Shown here piece after piece: positions 41,902-51,355 of a stretch of DNA of 64,000 bases. The translations under genes were made by a program, and so were the position numbers. Position 1 is the first letter of the stretch. Each line of letters opens with the position of its first letter. Source of the stretch: Flavobacterium psychroterrae (lineage in GTDB: Bacteria; Bacteroidota; Bacteroidia; Flavobacteriales; Flavobacteriaceae); NCBI RefSeq assembly GCF_018380615.1, contig NZ_JAGYVZ010000004.1:62001-126000 (forward strand), read 5' to 3'. Under the pieces are notes generated by a model that was not told the origin of the DNA, made no database searches, and saw only the letters and a list, made by a program, of their open reading frames with translations.

Positions 41902-42567
41902 TTAGGCGACTTTTTCAATAATTATTAATTCATTATGAACTTCTACGCGGGGCAGCATTTTTGAAGTAAATAATTCAGCGTTTATTTCAGATATGTATTT
42001 TCTGTTTCGAACATTATGTGCTTCATCTAAAATCATGGTGTTGAATAAAACAAATCCATTATTTTTTAAAAGAAAACAAATGCGTTCACTAAAAAAACTT
42101 TCGAACAAAAAATTGGGCATTTTTATATCTTCAAAAATATCAATAATAATGAGATCATACTTGTTTTTTGTTTTTAAAACAAATTCAAATGCATCATCAA
42201 TAATAATTTCAAGTTGTTTTATTTTATCCAGGTCAAAATATTGATTCGCAATCTGAATTATATCTGAATCAATTTCGACACCGGTAATTTTACCTTTATA
42301 CTTAATCTCGTCTACCAAAGTTTTAATAACGCTTCCGCCGGCAACTCCTAATAATAAAATGTGATCCATTTTAAGAATAGTTGGATAACCAATAGTTCTT
42401 AAACCGTATCTTAATATGCGTTGTAAACTTCCGTATGAATAATTTGTGTTTTCAGAATCCAGAACCAATTCTCCGTTTGCCCATGTAACCTCAATGATTT
42501 TGCTTCTTTCTGATTTTTTCTTGAATATTTTTATAGGAATTATATAACTAAATAATTTTTGAATCAT
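41902..42567 (-). CDS. Spermidine synthase-like methyltransferase-fold protein
   Basis: This 221-residue Rossmann-fold protein has ILLLGVAGGSVIKTLVDE (about residues 69-86), TGVEIDSDIIQIANQYF (about 94-110), IIDDAFEFVL (about 120-129) and YDLIIIDIFED (about 135-145), matching the aminopropyltransferase/SAM-binding pattern. The N-terminal beta domain of true spermidine synthases is short here. Many such short proteins are annotated as fused or orphan methyltransferases. Whether it makes polyamines is unknown. It is divergent from the acyltransferase gene at 42632. Confidence 0.82.
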   Translation of the reverse strand: MIQKLFSYIIPIKIFKKKSERSKIIEVTWANGELVLDSENTNYSYGSLQRILRYGLRTIGYPTILKMDHILLLGVAGGSVIKTLVDEIKYKGKITGVEIDSDIIQIANQYFDLDKIKQLEIIIDDAFEFVLKTKNKYDLIIIDIFEDIKMPNFLFESFFSERICFLLKNNGFVLFNTMILDEAHNVRNRKYISEINAELFTSKMLPRVEVHNELIIIEKVA

Positions 42568-42631
42568 TTTAAATGCTTTTACTCAAAAATACCATTTAAA
42601 TCTTTTATTTTGCATGAAAAAATAAATTTTA

Positions 42632-43183
42632 ATGAAGAAACGATTGTATAAATTCATCTTTTTTAAGCTAATGGGCTGGAAAATAATAGGAATTGAAAAT
42701 GCGGAAGTGAAAAAATGTGTGATGATGGTGATGCCACATACAAGTAATCATGATTTTTATTTAGGAATTTTTACTCGTGGCATCTCTGGACTAGAGATGA
42801 ACTGGGTGGGAAAGAAGGAATTATTTAAATTTCCGATTGGATATTATTTCAGAAGCGTAGGAGGAGAACCGCTTGATCGCTCGGGCGGATTAAATAAAGT
42901 AGATTCGATTGCTGCAATTTTTGAAAGAAAAGAAGTTTTTCGTCTGGCTGTTGCTCCGGAAGGAACCCGCAAAGAAGTTAATGAAATTCGAACTGGTTTT
43001 TATTATATAGCACTCAAAGCAAATGTACCTATTGTTACGGTGGCTTTTGATTGGGGCAAAAAAGAAGTCAATTTTGGCAAACCATTTTTTCCAACAGGAA
43101 ATTACGAAGAGGACTTACAGATTTTGAAAAAACATTATGAAAGTGTTGTTGGCAAAATTCCTCATAACGGATTTCAACTTTAA
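42632..43183 (+). CDS. Small PlsC-like acyltransferase
   Basis: This 183-residue protein has PHTSNHDFYLGIF (about residues 35-47), which contains the H-x4-D catalytic motif of glycerolphosphate acyltransferases. GGEPLDRSGG (about 76-85), PEGTRKE (about 109-115) and VPIVTVAFDWG (about 129-139) are the other blocks. It lacks a clear N-terminal membrane helix and is shorter than PlsC (about 240). It could acylate lysophosphatidic acid or another lipid acceptor. It is transcribed alone and converges on the XRE gene across a hairpin at 43211-43258. Confidence 0.87.
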   Translation: MKKRLYKFIFFKLMGWKIIGIENAEVKKCVMMVMPHTSNHDFYLGIFTRGISGLEMNWVGKKELFKFPIGYYFRSVGGEPLDRSGGLNKVDSIAAIFERKEVFRLAVAPEGTRKEVNEIRTGFYYIALKANVPIVTVAFDWGKKEVNFGKPFFPTGNYEEDLQILKKHYESVVGKIPHNGFQL

Positions 43184-43210
43184 TTTTCGATCTTTTTAAT
43201 GTTACGGGAG

Positions 43211-43258
43211 AATCGTGTATTTGAAAATTATTTTTAATTTTTTTCAAATATGCGATTT
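43211..43258. terminator. Bidirectional terminator between acyltransferase and XRE genes
   Basis: AATCGTGTATTTGAAAA (43211-43227) faces TTTTCAAATATGCGATT (about 43242-43258), with two G-U-compatible positions and an AT-rich loop. A and T runs flank both sides. Confidence 0.7.
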
Positions 43259-43264
43259 TTCAAT

Positions 43265-43717
43265 TTATGGGTGATAGGCCTTAAAAGTTCCGTTTTTATA
43301 AAAAATAACAATTTTCTCAATTTCTCCTTCTTCAGAATTTAAATTTTGATTTTTAATTTCCGGGGCTGTTCTTGTTTCTGCTTTTTCAGTTTTCATATAA
43401 TTAACCTCAGAAAATAAATCCGGTCCAGCGAAATTTTCATTTACAGAAATAGGAGTGGGAGTTTTTATATTTTCAGAGACTTCATCATTATTTTTAGGAA
43501 AACTTCCTTTTCCGTTTATTATCCAATATAAATCTACATCCGGAAAAACTTCTAAAATTTTCATCACAAAATCCAAGCTTGGTTTGTTTCTGCCCGAAAG
43601 TAAGTGAGACATACTAGAGCGTTGCACACCAATTCTATCCGCAAAAGCAGAAGCATTTAAAGCATAATAATCAAGTATTATTTCAAGACGTTTTACAAAA
43701 TCATCGATGTTTACCAT
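43265..43717 (-). CDS. XRE-family helix-turn-helix regulator
   Basis: This 150-residue protein has an N-terminal Cro/C1-type domain (about residues 5-65). LDYYALNASAFADRIGVQRSSMSHLLSGRNKPSLDFVMKIL contains the helix-turn-helix, followed by FPDVDLYWIINGKGSFP, a common flavobacterial phrase. The C-terminal half is low-complexity and acidic, ending in a short beta segment (IEKIVIFYKNGTFKAYHP). Its start codon lies within a TTTAC-N4-GTAAA palindrome, and two further copies lie in its promoter region. It is likely autoregulated, and probably also controls the divergent M14 gene. Confidence 0.88.
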   Translation of the reverse strand: MVNIDDFVKRLEIILDYYALNASAFADRIGVQRSSMSHLLSGRNKPSLDFVMKILEVFPDVDLYWIINGKGSFPKNNDEVSENIKTPTPISVNENFAGPDLFSEVNYMKTEKAETRTAPEIKNQNLNSEEGEIEKIVIFYKNGTFKAYHP

Positions 43718-43794
43718 TGTAAATTATTGTTTTTAAAACCGTTGTTTACAAATGTAATTAAAAGAAGTTAATAAAGCAATTTTACAGTTGTAAA
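43710..43794 (-). promoter_or_regulatory. Three TTTAC-N4-GTAAA palindromes over the XRE promoter and start
   Basis: Sites are 43710-43723 (perfect, over the ATG), 43745-43758 (one mismatch) and 43781-43794 (perfect), with centres 35 and 36 bp apart. The middle site contains TACATTTG on the minus strand (43756-43749), a full -7 match, with TTG 20 bp further upstream (43779-43777). Binding there would block the XRE promoter. Confidence 0.7.
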
Positions 43795-43944
43795 TAGTTA
43801 TTTAATAAGCATATAACTAGCATAATAACTTTAGGTAATTATATTTAATTTATTGAAATACAATATATAGAGTATTAATATTTAAAGTAATAACAAATGT
43901 TAACACATATTGCGTTAGATAACCAATATCAGCCTAAAATTCTG

Positions 43945-44015
43945 TTTACATTTCTAAATTATTTCATTTTATCTTTGTTTACAATTGTAAAAAGAAAGAT
44001 GTTTACTTTTGTAAA
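43945..44015 (+). promoter_or_regulatory. Three TTTAC-N4-GTAAA palindromes over the M14 promoter
   Basis: Sites are 43945-43958 (one mismatch), 43978-43991 (perfect) and 44002-44015 (perfect, extended to GTTTAC...GTAAAC). The last contains TACTTTTG (44004-44011), a full -7 match. The middle one contains the TTG (43985-43987) that would be the -33 element (16-bp spacer). Both promoter elements are thus inside operators. Confidence 0.7.
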
Positions 44016-44028
44016 CAAATCAAAACAA

Positions 44029-45183
44029 ATGAATTTAGAAGAATTATTCAACCAATACAAAGAACAAAGCATTGAGGGTCGTTACTTAACTTTAGATCAT
44101 ATTCAACCTTTATTAGATAAACTAAATACTAATAATCAAGTACAAATAATTGGTAAATCAGTTTTAGATGAACCTATATATAGTTACCAAATTGGAACTG
44201 GAGAAACTCGTATTTATTTATGGTCTCAAATGCACGGAAATGAAAGCACAACAACAAAAGCATTATTTGACTTTATTAATGTATTAAACAGCGGATCAGA
44301 ATTTGCTGAGAAAATGCTTAAAACATTTACCTTTTATAGTATTCCAATTTTAAATCCTGATGGCGCGCGACTTTATACACGTGAAAATGCTAATATAGTA
44401 GACTTAAACCGTGACTCACAAAACCTAACTCAGCCGGAAAGTAAAGTATTAAGAGAAGCTTTTGAAACATTTAAACCTCATTATTGCTTTAATCTCCATG
44501 ATCAGCGCACTATTTTTGGTGCCGGAACTACTGGTAAACCTGCAACGGTATCTTTTTTAGCACCTTCATATAATGAAGAAAGAGAGATAAATGAAAACCG
44601 ATTAAAAGCTATCAATGTCATTGCAGGAGTTAACGATGTTCTACAACAGTATATTCCCGGTCAAGTAGGTCGTTTTGATGATTCCTTTAATATAAACTGT
44701 ATAGGAGATACTTTTCAATTTATGGGAGTACCAACCATTTTATTCGAAGCAGGGCATTTTGCTAACGATTACAATCGTGAACTAACTAGAAAATTCATAT
44801 TTTTCTCACTTATTTCAAGTTTTGCAATAATCAGCGAAAACGATTTAGTTGATAATCGAATTAGTGATTATTTGAATATTTCACAAAATAAAGTGGTTTT
44901 TTATGATTTTATGTATAAAAATATCAAAATAAATTATGATGGTATCGAAATTATTACGAATTTTGTCGCACAATACAAAGAAGAATTGATTGAAAATAAG
45001 ATTCATTTTAACGCTTATATTGTTGAAGTGGGCGAGTTGGAAAATTATTTTGGACATTACGAATATGATGGTAAAGAAGCTGTTTATTCCGATGACTATA
45101 ATGGTTTTCCCAAATTGAATCAAAAAGCAAATTTTTATTTAAATAAAAATGTTAAATTTGTTAACGGATTGATAAAAAGTTAA
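44029..45183 (+). CDS. M14-family zinc carboxypeptidase-like protein
   Basis: This 384-residue protein has QMHGNESTTTKALFDF (H-x2-E zinc motif, about residues 67-82), SIPILNPDGARLYTRENANIVDLNRD (about 105-130) and CFNLHDQRTIFGAG (second His, about 153-166). TILFEAGHF (about 238-246) supplies the catalytic Glu. No signal peptide is present from the ATG at 44029, so it probably acts in the cytoplasm on small peptides or amidated substrates. An in-frame ATG at 43897 would put three palindromes and the promoter inside the gene and is rejected. The Lrp-family gene follows after 77 bp. Confidence 0.88.
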   Translation: MNLEELFNQYKEQSIEGRYLTLDHIQPLLDKLNTNNQVQIIGKSVLDEPIYSYQIGTGETRIYLWSQMHGNESTTTKALFDFINVLNSGSEFAEKMLKTFTFYSIPILNPDGARLYTRENANIVDLNRDSQNLTQPESKVLREAFETFKPHYCFNLHDQRTIFGAGTTGKPATVSFLAPSYNEEREINENRLKAINVIAGVNDVLQQYIPGQVGRFDDSFNINCIGDTFQFMGVPTILFEAGHFANDYNRELTRKFIFFSLISSFAIISENDLVDNRISDYLNISQNKVVFYDFMYKNIKINYDGIEIITNFVAQYKEELIENKIHFNAYIVEVGELENYFGHYEYDGKEAVYSDDYNGFPKLNQKANFYLNKNVKFVNGLIKS

Positions 45184-45260
45184 TTTTTATGTGAATTTGT
45201 TGTTTTTTATATATATTTTTATACTTTGTTATAGCAATTAGTAATATTAATTAAAGAATT

Positions 45261-45740
45261 ATGAGTAAATTTCGTTTAGATGAAGTAGATCACCAGATTT
45301 TAGATATGTTAATAGACAATACGAGAGTTCCGTTTACTGACATTGCAAAAAAGCTATTGATATCTGCTGGTACAGTGCATGTTAGAGTAAAAAAAATGGA
45401 AGACGCCGGGATAATAATGGGATCGTCACTAGCCTTAGATTACGATAAATTAGGGTATTCATTTATTGCTTATGTTGGTGTATTCCTTAATAATACGTCT
45501 CAAACTAAATTTGTATTAGAGCGAATCAATCAAATTCCGTTCGTAACAGTAGCTTCTGTAACGACAGGAAAATTCAATATTTTTTGCAAAATTAGAGCAA
45601 AAGATACTAAACACGCAAAAGAGGTTATCTTCATGATTGATGATATCGAAGGTGTTTACAGAACAGAAACTATGATTTCATTAGAAGAAAGTATAAACGA
45701 TAAGAAGCGTTTGATGCATACTATATTTAAAAATATGTAA
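45261..45740 (+). CDS. Lrp/AsnC-family transcriptional regulator
   Basis: This 159-residue protein has an N-terminal winged helix, LDEVDHQILDMLIDNTRVPFTDIAKKLLISAGTVHVRVKKMEDAGII (about residues 5-51), and a C-terminal RAM ligand domain (about 65-140) with VASVTTGKFNIFCKIRAKD. It is of normal length. Such proteins sense amino acids and regulate their metabolism. Its position 77 bp behind the M14 peptidase gene, with no terminator seen between, suggests co-transcription and a shared amino acid or peptide signal. A terminator follows at 45769. Confidence 0.93.
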   Translation: MSKFRLDEVDHQILDMLIDNTRVPFTDIAKKLLISAGTVHVRVKKMEDAGIIMGSSLALDYDKLGYSFIAYVGVFLNNTSQTKFVLERINQIPFVTVASVTTGKFNIFCKIRAKDTKHAKEVIFMIDDIEGVYRTETMISLEESINDKKRLMHTIFKNM

Positions 45741-45768
45741 TATTTTCTTGAATGCTATATTAAAATAT

Positions 45769-45797
45769 AACCTCAAGTTTATTCTTGGGGTTTTTTT
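45769..45797 (+). terminator. Terminator after the Lrp gene
   Basis: AACCTCAAG (45769-45777) pairs with CTTGGGGTT (45784-45792), with one G-U pair, and is followed by seven T. Confidence 0.85.
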
Positions 45798-45828
45798 ATG
45801 ACTAATTAACCACCAACTACAATAGATT

Positions 45829-48414
45829 ATGTATACGTTGCCTAAAATAGAACGTTTTAATCAAGATGTTCTCTCAAAATATCACATTTATAATAGTGTA
45901 TTTATAACTTTGCCTTTTGATTCTATAGATAATACAGGAGCGTTACTTCCTTTATTTACAGAAACTTGCGAAACAGGATTTAAAAAAAATGAAACACCAA
46001 AAGAAATTTTTAATTTCTTTTCTGACAGATATTTAAATAACCCATCTGAAGCGGAAAAAATCGATTTAATGTTTCGATTTATTCAGTACACAGAACGTCA
46101 GATTGTACTATTTGACGCAATTGAAGACGCTGCTTTTCCGGAAGTTAATAACATGGAAGGTCGCGGATCTTTACGTGATATTAAAGAGAAATCAGATGCT
46201 AAGGAAAAAGACGGGGAATTAATCGAATTCCTTGAAAACTTTAATGTAAGAACTGTTTTAACAGCGCATCCAACTCAATTTTATCCAGGACCTGTTTTAG
46301 GAATTATAAATGATTTGACTGATGCAATTCGCTCTAATGATTTGTTGAAAATTAAAGAATTATTAGCTCAATTAGGAAAAACTCCTTTCATACAAAATGA
46401 AAAACCAAATCCTTACGATGAAGCGGTTTCTTTGATTTGGTATTTAGAGAATGTATTCTATGCTACATCTGGAGAAATAGTTCATTATTTGCAGAAAAAT
46501 ATCTTACATGGAAAAGCCATTCAGAATAAATTAATTAAGCTTGGTTTTTGGCCTGGAGGAGATCGTGATGGAAATCCGTTTGTTACTACCGAAATAACTT
46601 TAAAAGTTGCGGAACGTTTGCGTACTTCAATTTTGAAATGCTATTATGTTGAAATGAGAAATTTAAAACGTAAGTTAACCTTCTCAGGTGTAGATACTTT
46701 GGTATCTGAACTTGAACATAAACTTTATCGTTCTGTTTTTTATTCTAAAGGAGAAATTTATATCACTTTAGAAGAATTATTATCACAATTAAACCTTATC
46801 CGTGATATTATTATTGAAAAACATCAGTCTCTTTATTTAGACGATCTGGAAGCATTTTTGGTAAAGATCAATCTTTTTGGTTTTCATTTTGCCACGTTGG
46901 ATATTCGTCAAAACAGTAAAATTCATAATGTCGTTTTTAAGGATGTTGTGAATCATTATTTGAATTCAGGTTCTGAAATATTCCCTAAAAATTATTTTGA
47001 ATTATCTGAAGATGAAAAACTAATTGTCTTATCTAAAGTAAAAGGAGATTTAAATCCTGCCGACTTTGAGGATGAAATTACAAGATTAACTTTAGAGTCT
47101 GTTCAGGCTATCAAAACTATCCAGAAAGCTAATGGTGAATTTGGTGCAAATCGTTACATTATCAGTAACAATGAAAGTGCGCTGAATGTCATGGAAACTT
47201 TTGCAATGATTCGTTTAAACAATTGGGAAAACCCAAGTGTTGATGTAATTCCGCTTTTTGAATCTGTTGATGATTTACAAAGTGCGCATCATATTATGGA
47301 ACAGTTGTACACCAATCCTGAATATTCAAAACACTTAAAACAAAGAGGAAATAAGCAAACTATTATGTTGGGTTTCTCTGATGGAACCAAAGATGGTGGA
47401 TATTTAATGGCGAACTGGAGTATTTATCTGGCAAAAATTGCTCTAACAGAAATTTCCAGAAAATACGGAATTAAAGTTATTTTCTTTGATGGTCGTGGTG
47501 GACCTCCCGCACGTGGTGGAGGAAAAACACATAAATTCTATGCTTCGTTAGGACCAAAAATTGAAAATAACGAAATTCAGATTACTGTTCAGGGACAAAC
47601 TATTAGTTCTAATTTTGGAACTTTAGATTCTTGTCGTTATAATATTGAGAATTTATTGACTGCCGGTGTAACAAATCAGGTATTTAGTAAAGAGAAAAAT
47701 GAACTAAGCGCTGATGAAACTCAAATTTTGACGCAATTAGCAGATTTGGGTTATGAAAAATATTTAAGTTTCAAAAATCACCCAAAATTCATTCCGTATT
47801 TAGAAAAAATGAGTACTTTAAAGTATTACTCTAAAACAAATATAGGAAGCCGTCCGTCTAAAAGAAGCAAATCTGAATCATTAGATTTTGCTGATTTAAG
47901 AGCAATTCCGTTCGTGGGATCGTGGAGTCAATTGAAGCAAAACGTACCAGGATTTTTTGGTGTTGGAACTGCGTTGAAACATTTTGAAGAAACGAATCAA
48001 TGGGACAAAATTCATGATTTATATCACAATTCATTATTCTTTAAAACGCTGCTTGAAAACAGTATGATGTCACTGGCAAAATCATTTTTACCATTAACAG
48101 CATATATGAGAAATGATCCTGAATTTGGTGAATTCTGGCAAATTATCTTCGATGAATTTCAGGAAACAAAACGTTTATTATTGAAAATTGCAGGACATAA
48201 AACGTTAATGGAAAATTATCCTGATGGTATAGCATCAATTCAGGTAAGAGAACGTATTGTGTTGCCATTGTTGACAATACAACAATATGCCTTACTGAGA
48301 ATTAATGAATTGAACAAAGAAAATGAGGTTGATGAAGAGCTGGTAAAAGTGTACGAAAAAATTGTTACAAGATCACTTTTCGGAAATACTAATGCAAGTA
48401 GAAACTCGGCATAA
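45829..48414 (+). CDS. ppc: Phosphoenolpyruvate carboxylase
   Basis: This 861-residue enzyme makes oxaloacetate from PEP and bicarbonate. RTVLTAHPTQFYPGP (about residues 142-156) has the catalytic His. GFWPGGDRDGNPFVT (about 240-254), FHFATLDIRQNS (about 353-364), FDGRGGPPARGGGKTH (about 560-575) and RPSKRSKSE (about 682-690) are the family blocks. It is slightly shorter than E. coli Ppc (883). The C-terminus reads RNSA instead of the usual RNTG, so the terminal active-site segment differs slightly. The DinB gene follows after 53 bp. Confidence 0.96.
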   Translation: MYTLPKIERFNQDVLSKYHIYNSVFITLPFDSIDNTGALLPLFTETCETGFKKNETPKEIFNFFSDRYLNNPSEAEKIDLMFRFIQYTERQIVLFDAIEDAAFPEVNNMEGRGSLRDIKEKSDAKEKDGELIEFLENFNVRTVLTAHPTQFYPGPVLGIINDLTDAIRSNDLLKIKELLAQLGKTPFIQNEKPNPYDEAVSLIWYLENVFYATSGEIVHYLQKNILHGKAIQNKLIKLGFWPGGDRDGNPFVTTEITLKVAERLRTSILKCYYVEMRNLKRKLTFSGVDTLVSELEHKLYRSVFYSKGEIYITLEELLSQLNLIRDIIIEKHQSLYLDDLEAFLVKINLFGFHFATLDIRQNSKIHNVVFKDVVNHYLNSGSEIFPKNYFELSEDEKLIVLSKVKGDLNPADFEDEITRLTLESVQAIKTIQKANGEFGANRYIISNNESALNVMETFAMIRLNNWENPSVDVIPLFESVDDLQSAHHIMEQLYTNPEYSKHLKQRGNKQTIMLGFSDGTKDGGYLMANWSIYLAKIALTEISRKYGIKVIFFDGRGGPPARGGGKTHKFYASLGPKIENNEIQITVQGQTISSNFGTLDSCRYNIENLLTAGVTNQVFSKEKNELSADETQILTQLADLGYEKYLSFKNHPKFIPYLEKMSTLKYYSKTNIGSRPSKRSKSESLDFADLRAIPFVGSWSQLKQNVPGFFGVGTALKHFEETNQWDKIHDLYHNSLFFKTLLENSMMSLAKSFLPLTAYMRNDPEFGEFWQIIFDEFQETKRLLLKIAGHKTLMENYPDGIASIQVRERIVLPLLTIQQYALLRINELNKENEVDEELVKVYEKIVTRSLFGNTNASRNSA

Positions 48415-48467
48415 ATTAGTTTTAAAAGAATTTCAGTATATCATAAAAATTGTAAAAAATCATAAAA

Positions 48468-48983
48468 ATGAATTCAAGTCAATTATTAGAAACAGAATGT
48501 TCGGGTCCTTTTGCTAATTATGTTCGTGAAGCCGGAGAGGTAAATTTAATTGAAGAGTTAGAAATTTCTCTTCATGATTTTATTAGGTTTGTACAAAATA
48601 TTCCATTAGATAAATTTGATTACCGTTACGCAGAAGGAAAATGGACGATTAAAGAAATCATTCAGCATTTGATTGATTGTGAACGTATTTTTGCTTATCG
48701 CGCTTTACGTTTTTCAAGAAATGATAAGACTGAGTTACCTGGATTTGAGGAAAATGACTATGTAGACAATACTGATGCCAACAAAAGAGGTATTCAGGAT
48801 TTATTGACTGAACTTTCTGCAGTAAGACATTCAACTTTATTGTTTTATAAAAGTTTATCTGATGATCAACTTAAAAGAATAGGAACGGCTTCAACACATC
48901 AAATTTCTGCCGGTGCTTTAGGTTTTGTGATAATTGGTCACCAAAAACATCATCAAAAAGTTTTTGTAGAGCGCTATTTGTAA
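48468..48983 (+). CDS. DinB-family putative metalloenzyme
   Basis: This 171-residue four-helix-bundle protein has KFDYRYAEGKWTIKEIIQHLIDCERIFAYRALRF (about residues 44-77) with a His at the first metal position. IIGHQKHHQKVFVERYL (about 155-171) carries the second and third His. DinB/YfiT proteins bind zinc or nickel through three His and include thiol S-transferases, notably bacillithiol-dependent ones. That is of interest because a YpdA homologue lies in the same window. It follows ppc by 53 bp. Confidence 0.9.
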   Translation: MNSSQLLETECSGPFANYVREAGEVNLIEELEISLHDFIRFVQNIPLDKFDYRYAEGKWTIKEIIQHLIDCERIFAYRALRFSRNDKTELPGFEENDYVDNTDANKRGIQDLLTELSAVRHSTLLFYKSLSDDQLKRIGTASTHQISAGALGFVIIGHQKHHQKVFVERYL

Positions 48984-49004
48984 TTTTGTCTTTTTAATAT
49001 ATAA

Positions 49005-49040
49005 AAAATCCTGTGAAGTTTATTTTCACAGGATTTTTTT
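49005..49040 (+). terminator. Bidirectional terminator between DinB and RecQ genes
   Basis: AAAATCCTGTGAA (49005-49017) pairs with TTCACAGGATTTT (49025-49037) around seven bases, with long A and T runs. It is placed between convergent genes. Confidence 0.9.
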
Positions 49041-49144
49041 TGTTTTAACGCAATTTTTTTAACCTAAAATTCACGACAAAAATGCGCGTAACTTTTGTAG
49101 AGCTTATCAATGCCTTTGCTTCGTTCCTCCGAATAAAATAAAAA

Positions 49145-51259
49145 TTACTTATTCCTCTCTACAATAGCAAGTCCAAACCTAATCTTATCATAAGATAGTT
49201 TTTCTTCAAAATGATCGTAATATGGTTTTAATGCTGTAGGGTATTCAAGTTCTATTTGTGCTTTGTGTAAAATTTTAACTTCTTCATCAGTAACAAATTG
49301 GCTTATATCAATATCATTTCCATCGACATATAATTTTGCTAAGTGCGAAATTATAGTCGTCTTTCCCAAATTTCTTTGTTCAGCAATTTCTTCGACAGAC
49401 GCGCCATTTTGAAATAATTCCAAAGTCGTTTTATAGGTGTTGCCTTCTTTTTTAGCTTTCGGCTTAGCGTTTTCTTTTTTTACTTTTTCATAATAAACAA
49501 TAGCATCAATAAATTCAGAGCCATATTTTTCAAGTTTTGCTTTTCCAACTCCATCAATCGCAAGGAATTCTTCATCGCTCATTGGGCGCAAAGTTTCCAT
49601 TTGTCTTAAAGCAGCGTCACTAAAGATTACATAAGCAGGAACTTCTTCATCTTTAGAAATCTCATAACGTAATTTTCGCAATATTTCAAAAAGAGAACTT
49701 TTTACTGCTTTAGTTTTTGTTTCTTTGATTTCGTTTTTATCAATTACTTTTTTAACAACTGTGTTCAATTTTACTTTTTCGCCTTCAAACAAAACTTTTC
49801 TGGCAAAAGGAGTTAGTAATATTTTATTATGCTGGTGAAAAGCAATTTCACAGTAGCCTAAATTTATTAACTGAATTAAGTATTGATTCCAATCATACCA
49901 TGAGATGTCAGCACCGATTCCGTACGTTTTTAAGCTTTGATAATTTTTTTCATAGATATACGCGTTTTTCGAGCCTCTTAAAAAATCTACAATCACTGCC
50001 AAAGGCTCAGATTCCTGTAAACGACTTATCGCAGACAATGCTTTTTGCGCGAGAATCGTACCATCGAAAAATGTTGGAGGATTTTTGCAAATATCGCAGT
50101 TTCCGCAATTCTCTTTTACCAGTTCACCAAAGTAGGAGAGCAGAATTTTTCGTCTGCAGCTCAAAGCATCTGCATATTGTTTCATTCTTTCCAGTTTTGC
50201 TAACTGAACATCTGAGTTCAAACCTTCTGAAGCAAATTTTTGAAGCTGAATTACATCGGCATAACTTTCAAATAAAACGGTTTCTGCAGGTAATCCGTCA
50301 CGACCGGCACGACCAATTTCCTGATAATAACCTTCAATATTTTTGGGTAAATTATAATGTATAACCCATCGAACATTTGATTTATCAATTCCCATCCCGA
50401 ATGCTATCGTAGCACAAACTACCTGACAATCATCATTTATAAATTCGTCCTGAGTTTTAGCACGAAGTTTATTTTCCAGACCTGCATGATAAGCTTTTGC
50501 TTTAACACCATTTTTTTGCAATTTTAGCGCTAGTTCTTCCGTTGTTTTTCTGCTTAAGCAGTAAATTATCCCGGATTCATTGGGTTTATTTTCTACAAAA
50601 TCAATAATTTGCTTGACACGATCCAATGCAGGACGAACTTCGAGGCTTAGATTTTTTCGATCAAAAGAAGCTACAAATGTTTTTGGATTTCTTAATTTTA
50701 ACTGTTTTGTTATATCAGTTCGTGTTGCTTTATCCGCCGTTGCTGTCAAAGCAAGGACTGGAGTAGAAGGAAATCGGCTTTTTAAATAACCTAAATTAGT
50801 ATATGCCGGACGAAAGTCATGTCCCCAGGAAGAAATACAATGTGCTTCATCAATTGCAATTAAGCTGACTGTCAATTCATTAAATACAACATCTAAATAT
50901 GATAAACTTTCCGGAGCGATATAAACGAGCTTGAAATTATTTGATTTTAAATTATCAATATAAAATTGCTGTTCATCACTTGTTTGGCTGCTGTTGATGT
51001 AACAAGCATTAATTCCGTTAGTTTTTAAGCTGTCAACCTGATCTTTCATCAAGGCAATTAAAGGAGAAATAACAATAGTAATTCCTGGTAGAACCAATGC
51101 TGGTAACTGAAAACAAATTGATTTTCCGCCTCCCGTAGGCATAATCGCCAAAGTATCCTGACCTGAAAGAATCGTATTTATTATAGTTTCCTGATTGGGT
51201 CTGAATTTTTCAAATCCAAAATTTTCTTTTAATTTGGCGTGTAGAATTTCTGAAGTCAT
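49145..51259 (-). CDS. recQ: ATP-dependent DNA helicase RecQ
   Basis: This 704-residue 3'-5' helicase has Walker A IMPTGGGKSICFQL (about residues 38-51), the DEAH box AIDEAHCISSWGHDFRP (about 135-151), SAT-like ALTATADKATR and motif VI YYQEIGRAGRDGLPAE (about 322-337). The zinc-binding region has CRRKILLSYFGE and CGNCDIC (about 367-391). An RQC winged helix follows, then an HRDC domain (AALRQMETLRPMSDEEFLAIDG, about 546-567). The last 100 residues add a helix-turn-helix, GASVEEIAEQRNLGKTTIISHL, which is the RecQ C-terminal extension seen in Bacteroidota. It is transcribed alone. Confidence 0.96.
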   Translation of the reverse strand: MTSEILHAKLKENFGFEKFRPNQETIINTILSGQDTLAIMPTGGGKSICFQLPALVLPGITIVISPLIALMKDQVDSLKTNGINACYINSSQTSDEQQFYIDNLKSNNFKLVYIAPESLSYLDVVFNELTVSLIAIDEAHCISSWGHDFRPAYTNLGYLKSRFPSTPVLALTATADKATRTDITKQLKLRNPKTFVASFDRKNLSLEVRPALDRVKQIIDFVENKPNESGIIYCLSRKTTEELALKLQKNGVKAKAYHAGLENKLRAKTQDEFINDDCQVVCATIAFGMGIDKSNVRWVIHYNLPKNIEGYYQEIGRAGRDGLPAETVLFESYADVIQLQKFASEGLNSDVQLAKLERMKQYADALSCRRKILLSYFGELVKENCGNCDICKNPPTFFDGTILAQKALSAISRLQESEPLAVIVDFLRGSKNAYIYEKNYQSLKTYGIGADISWYDWNQYLIQLINLGYCEIAFHQHNKILLTPFARKVLFEGEKVKLNTVVKKVIDKNEIKETKTKAVKSSLFEILRKLRYEISKDEEVPAYVIFSDAALRQMETLRPMSDEEFLAIDGVGKAKLEKYGSEFIDAIVYYEKVKKENAKPKAKKEGNTYKTTLELFQNGASVEEIAEQRNLGKTTIISHLAKLYVDGNDIDISQFVTDEEVKILHKAQIELEYPTALKPYYDHFEEKLSYDKIRFGLAIVERNK

Positions 51260-51355
51260 TATACTGATATTTATAGATAGCTAAATATAATCAAATTTAT
51301 TAAATATAGTATTTTTCTTATATTTAAATATTTATTTATTTTGTAATTAATAAAA

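Noticed and set aside
43897-44028. Upstream ATG for the M14 peptidase
   Set aside because: It would place three palindromes and both promoter elements inside the coding region; similarity to the family starts after 44029.
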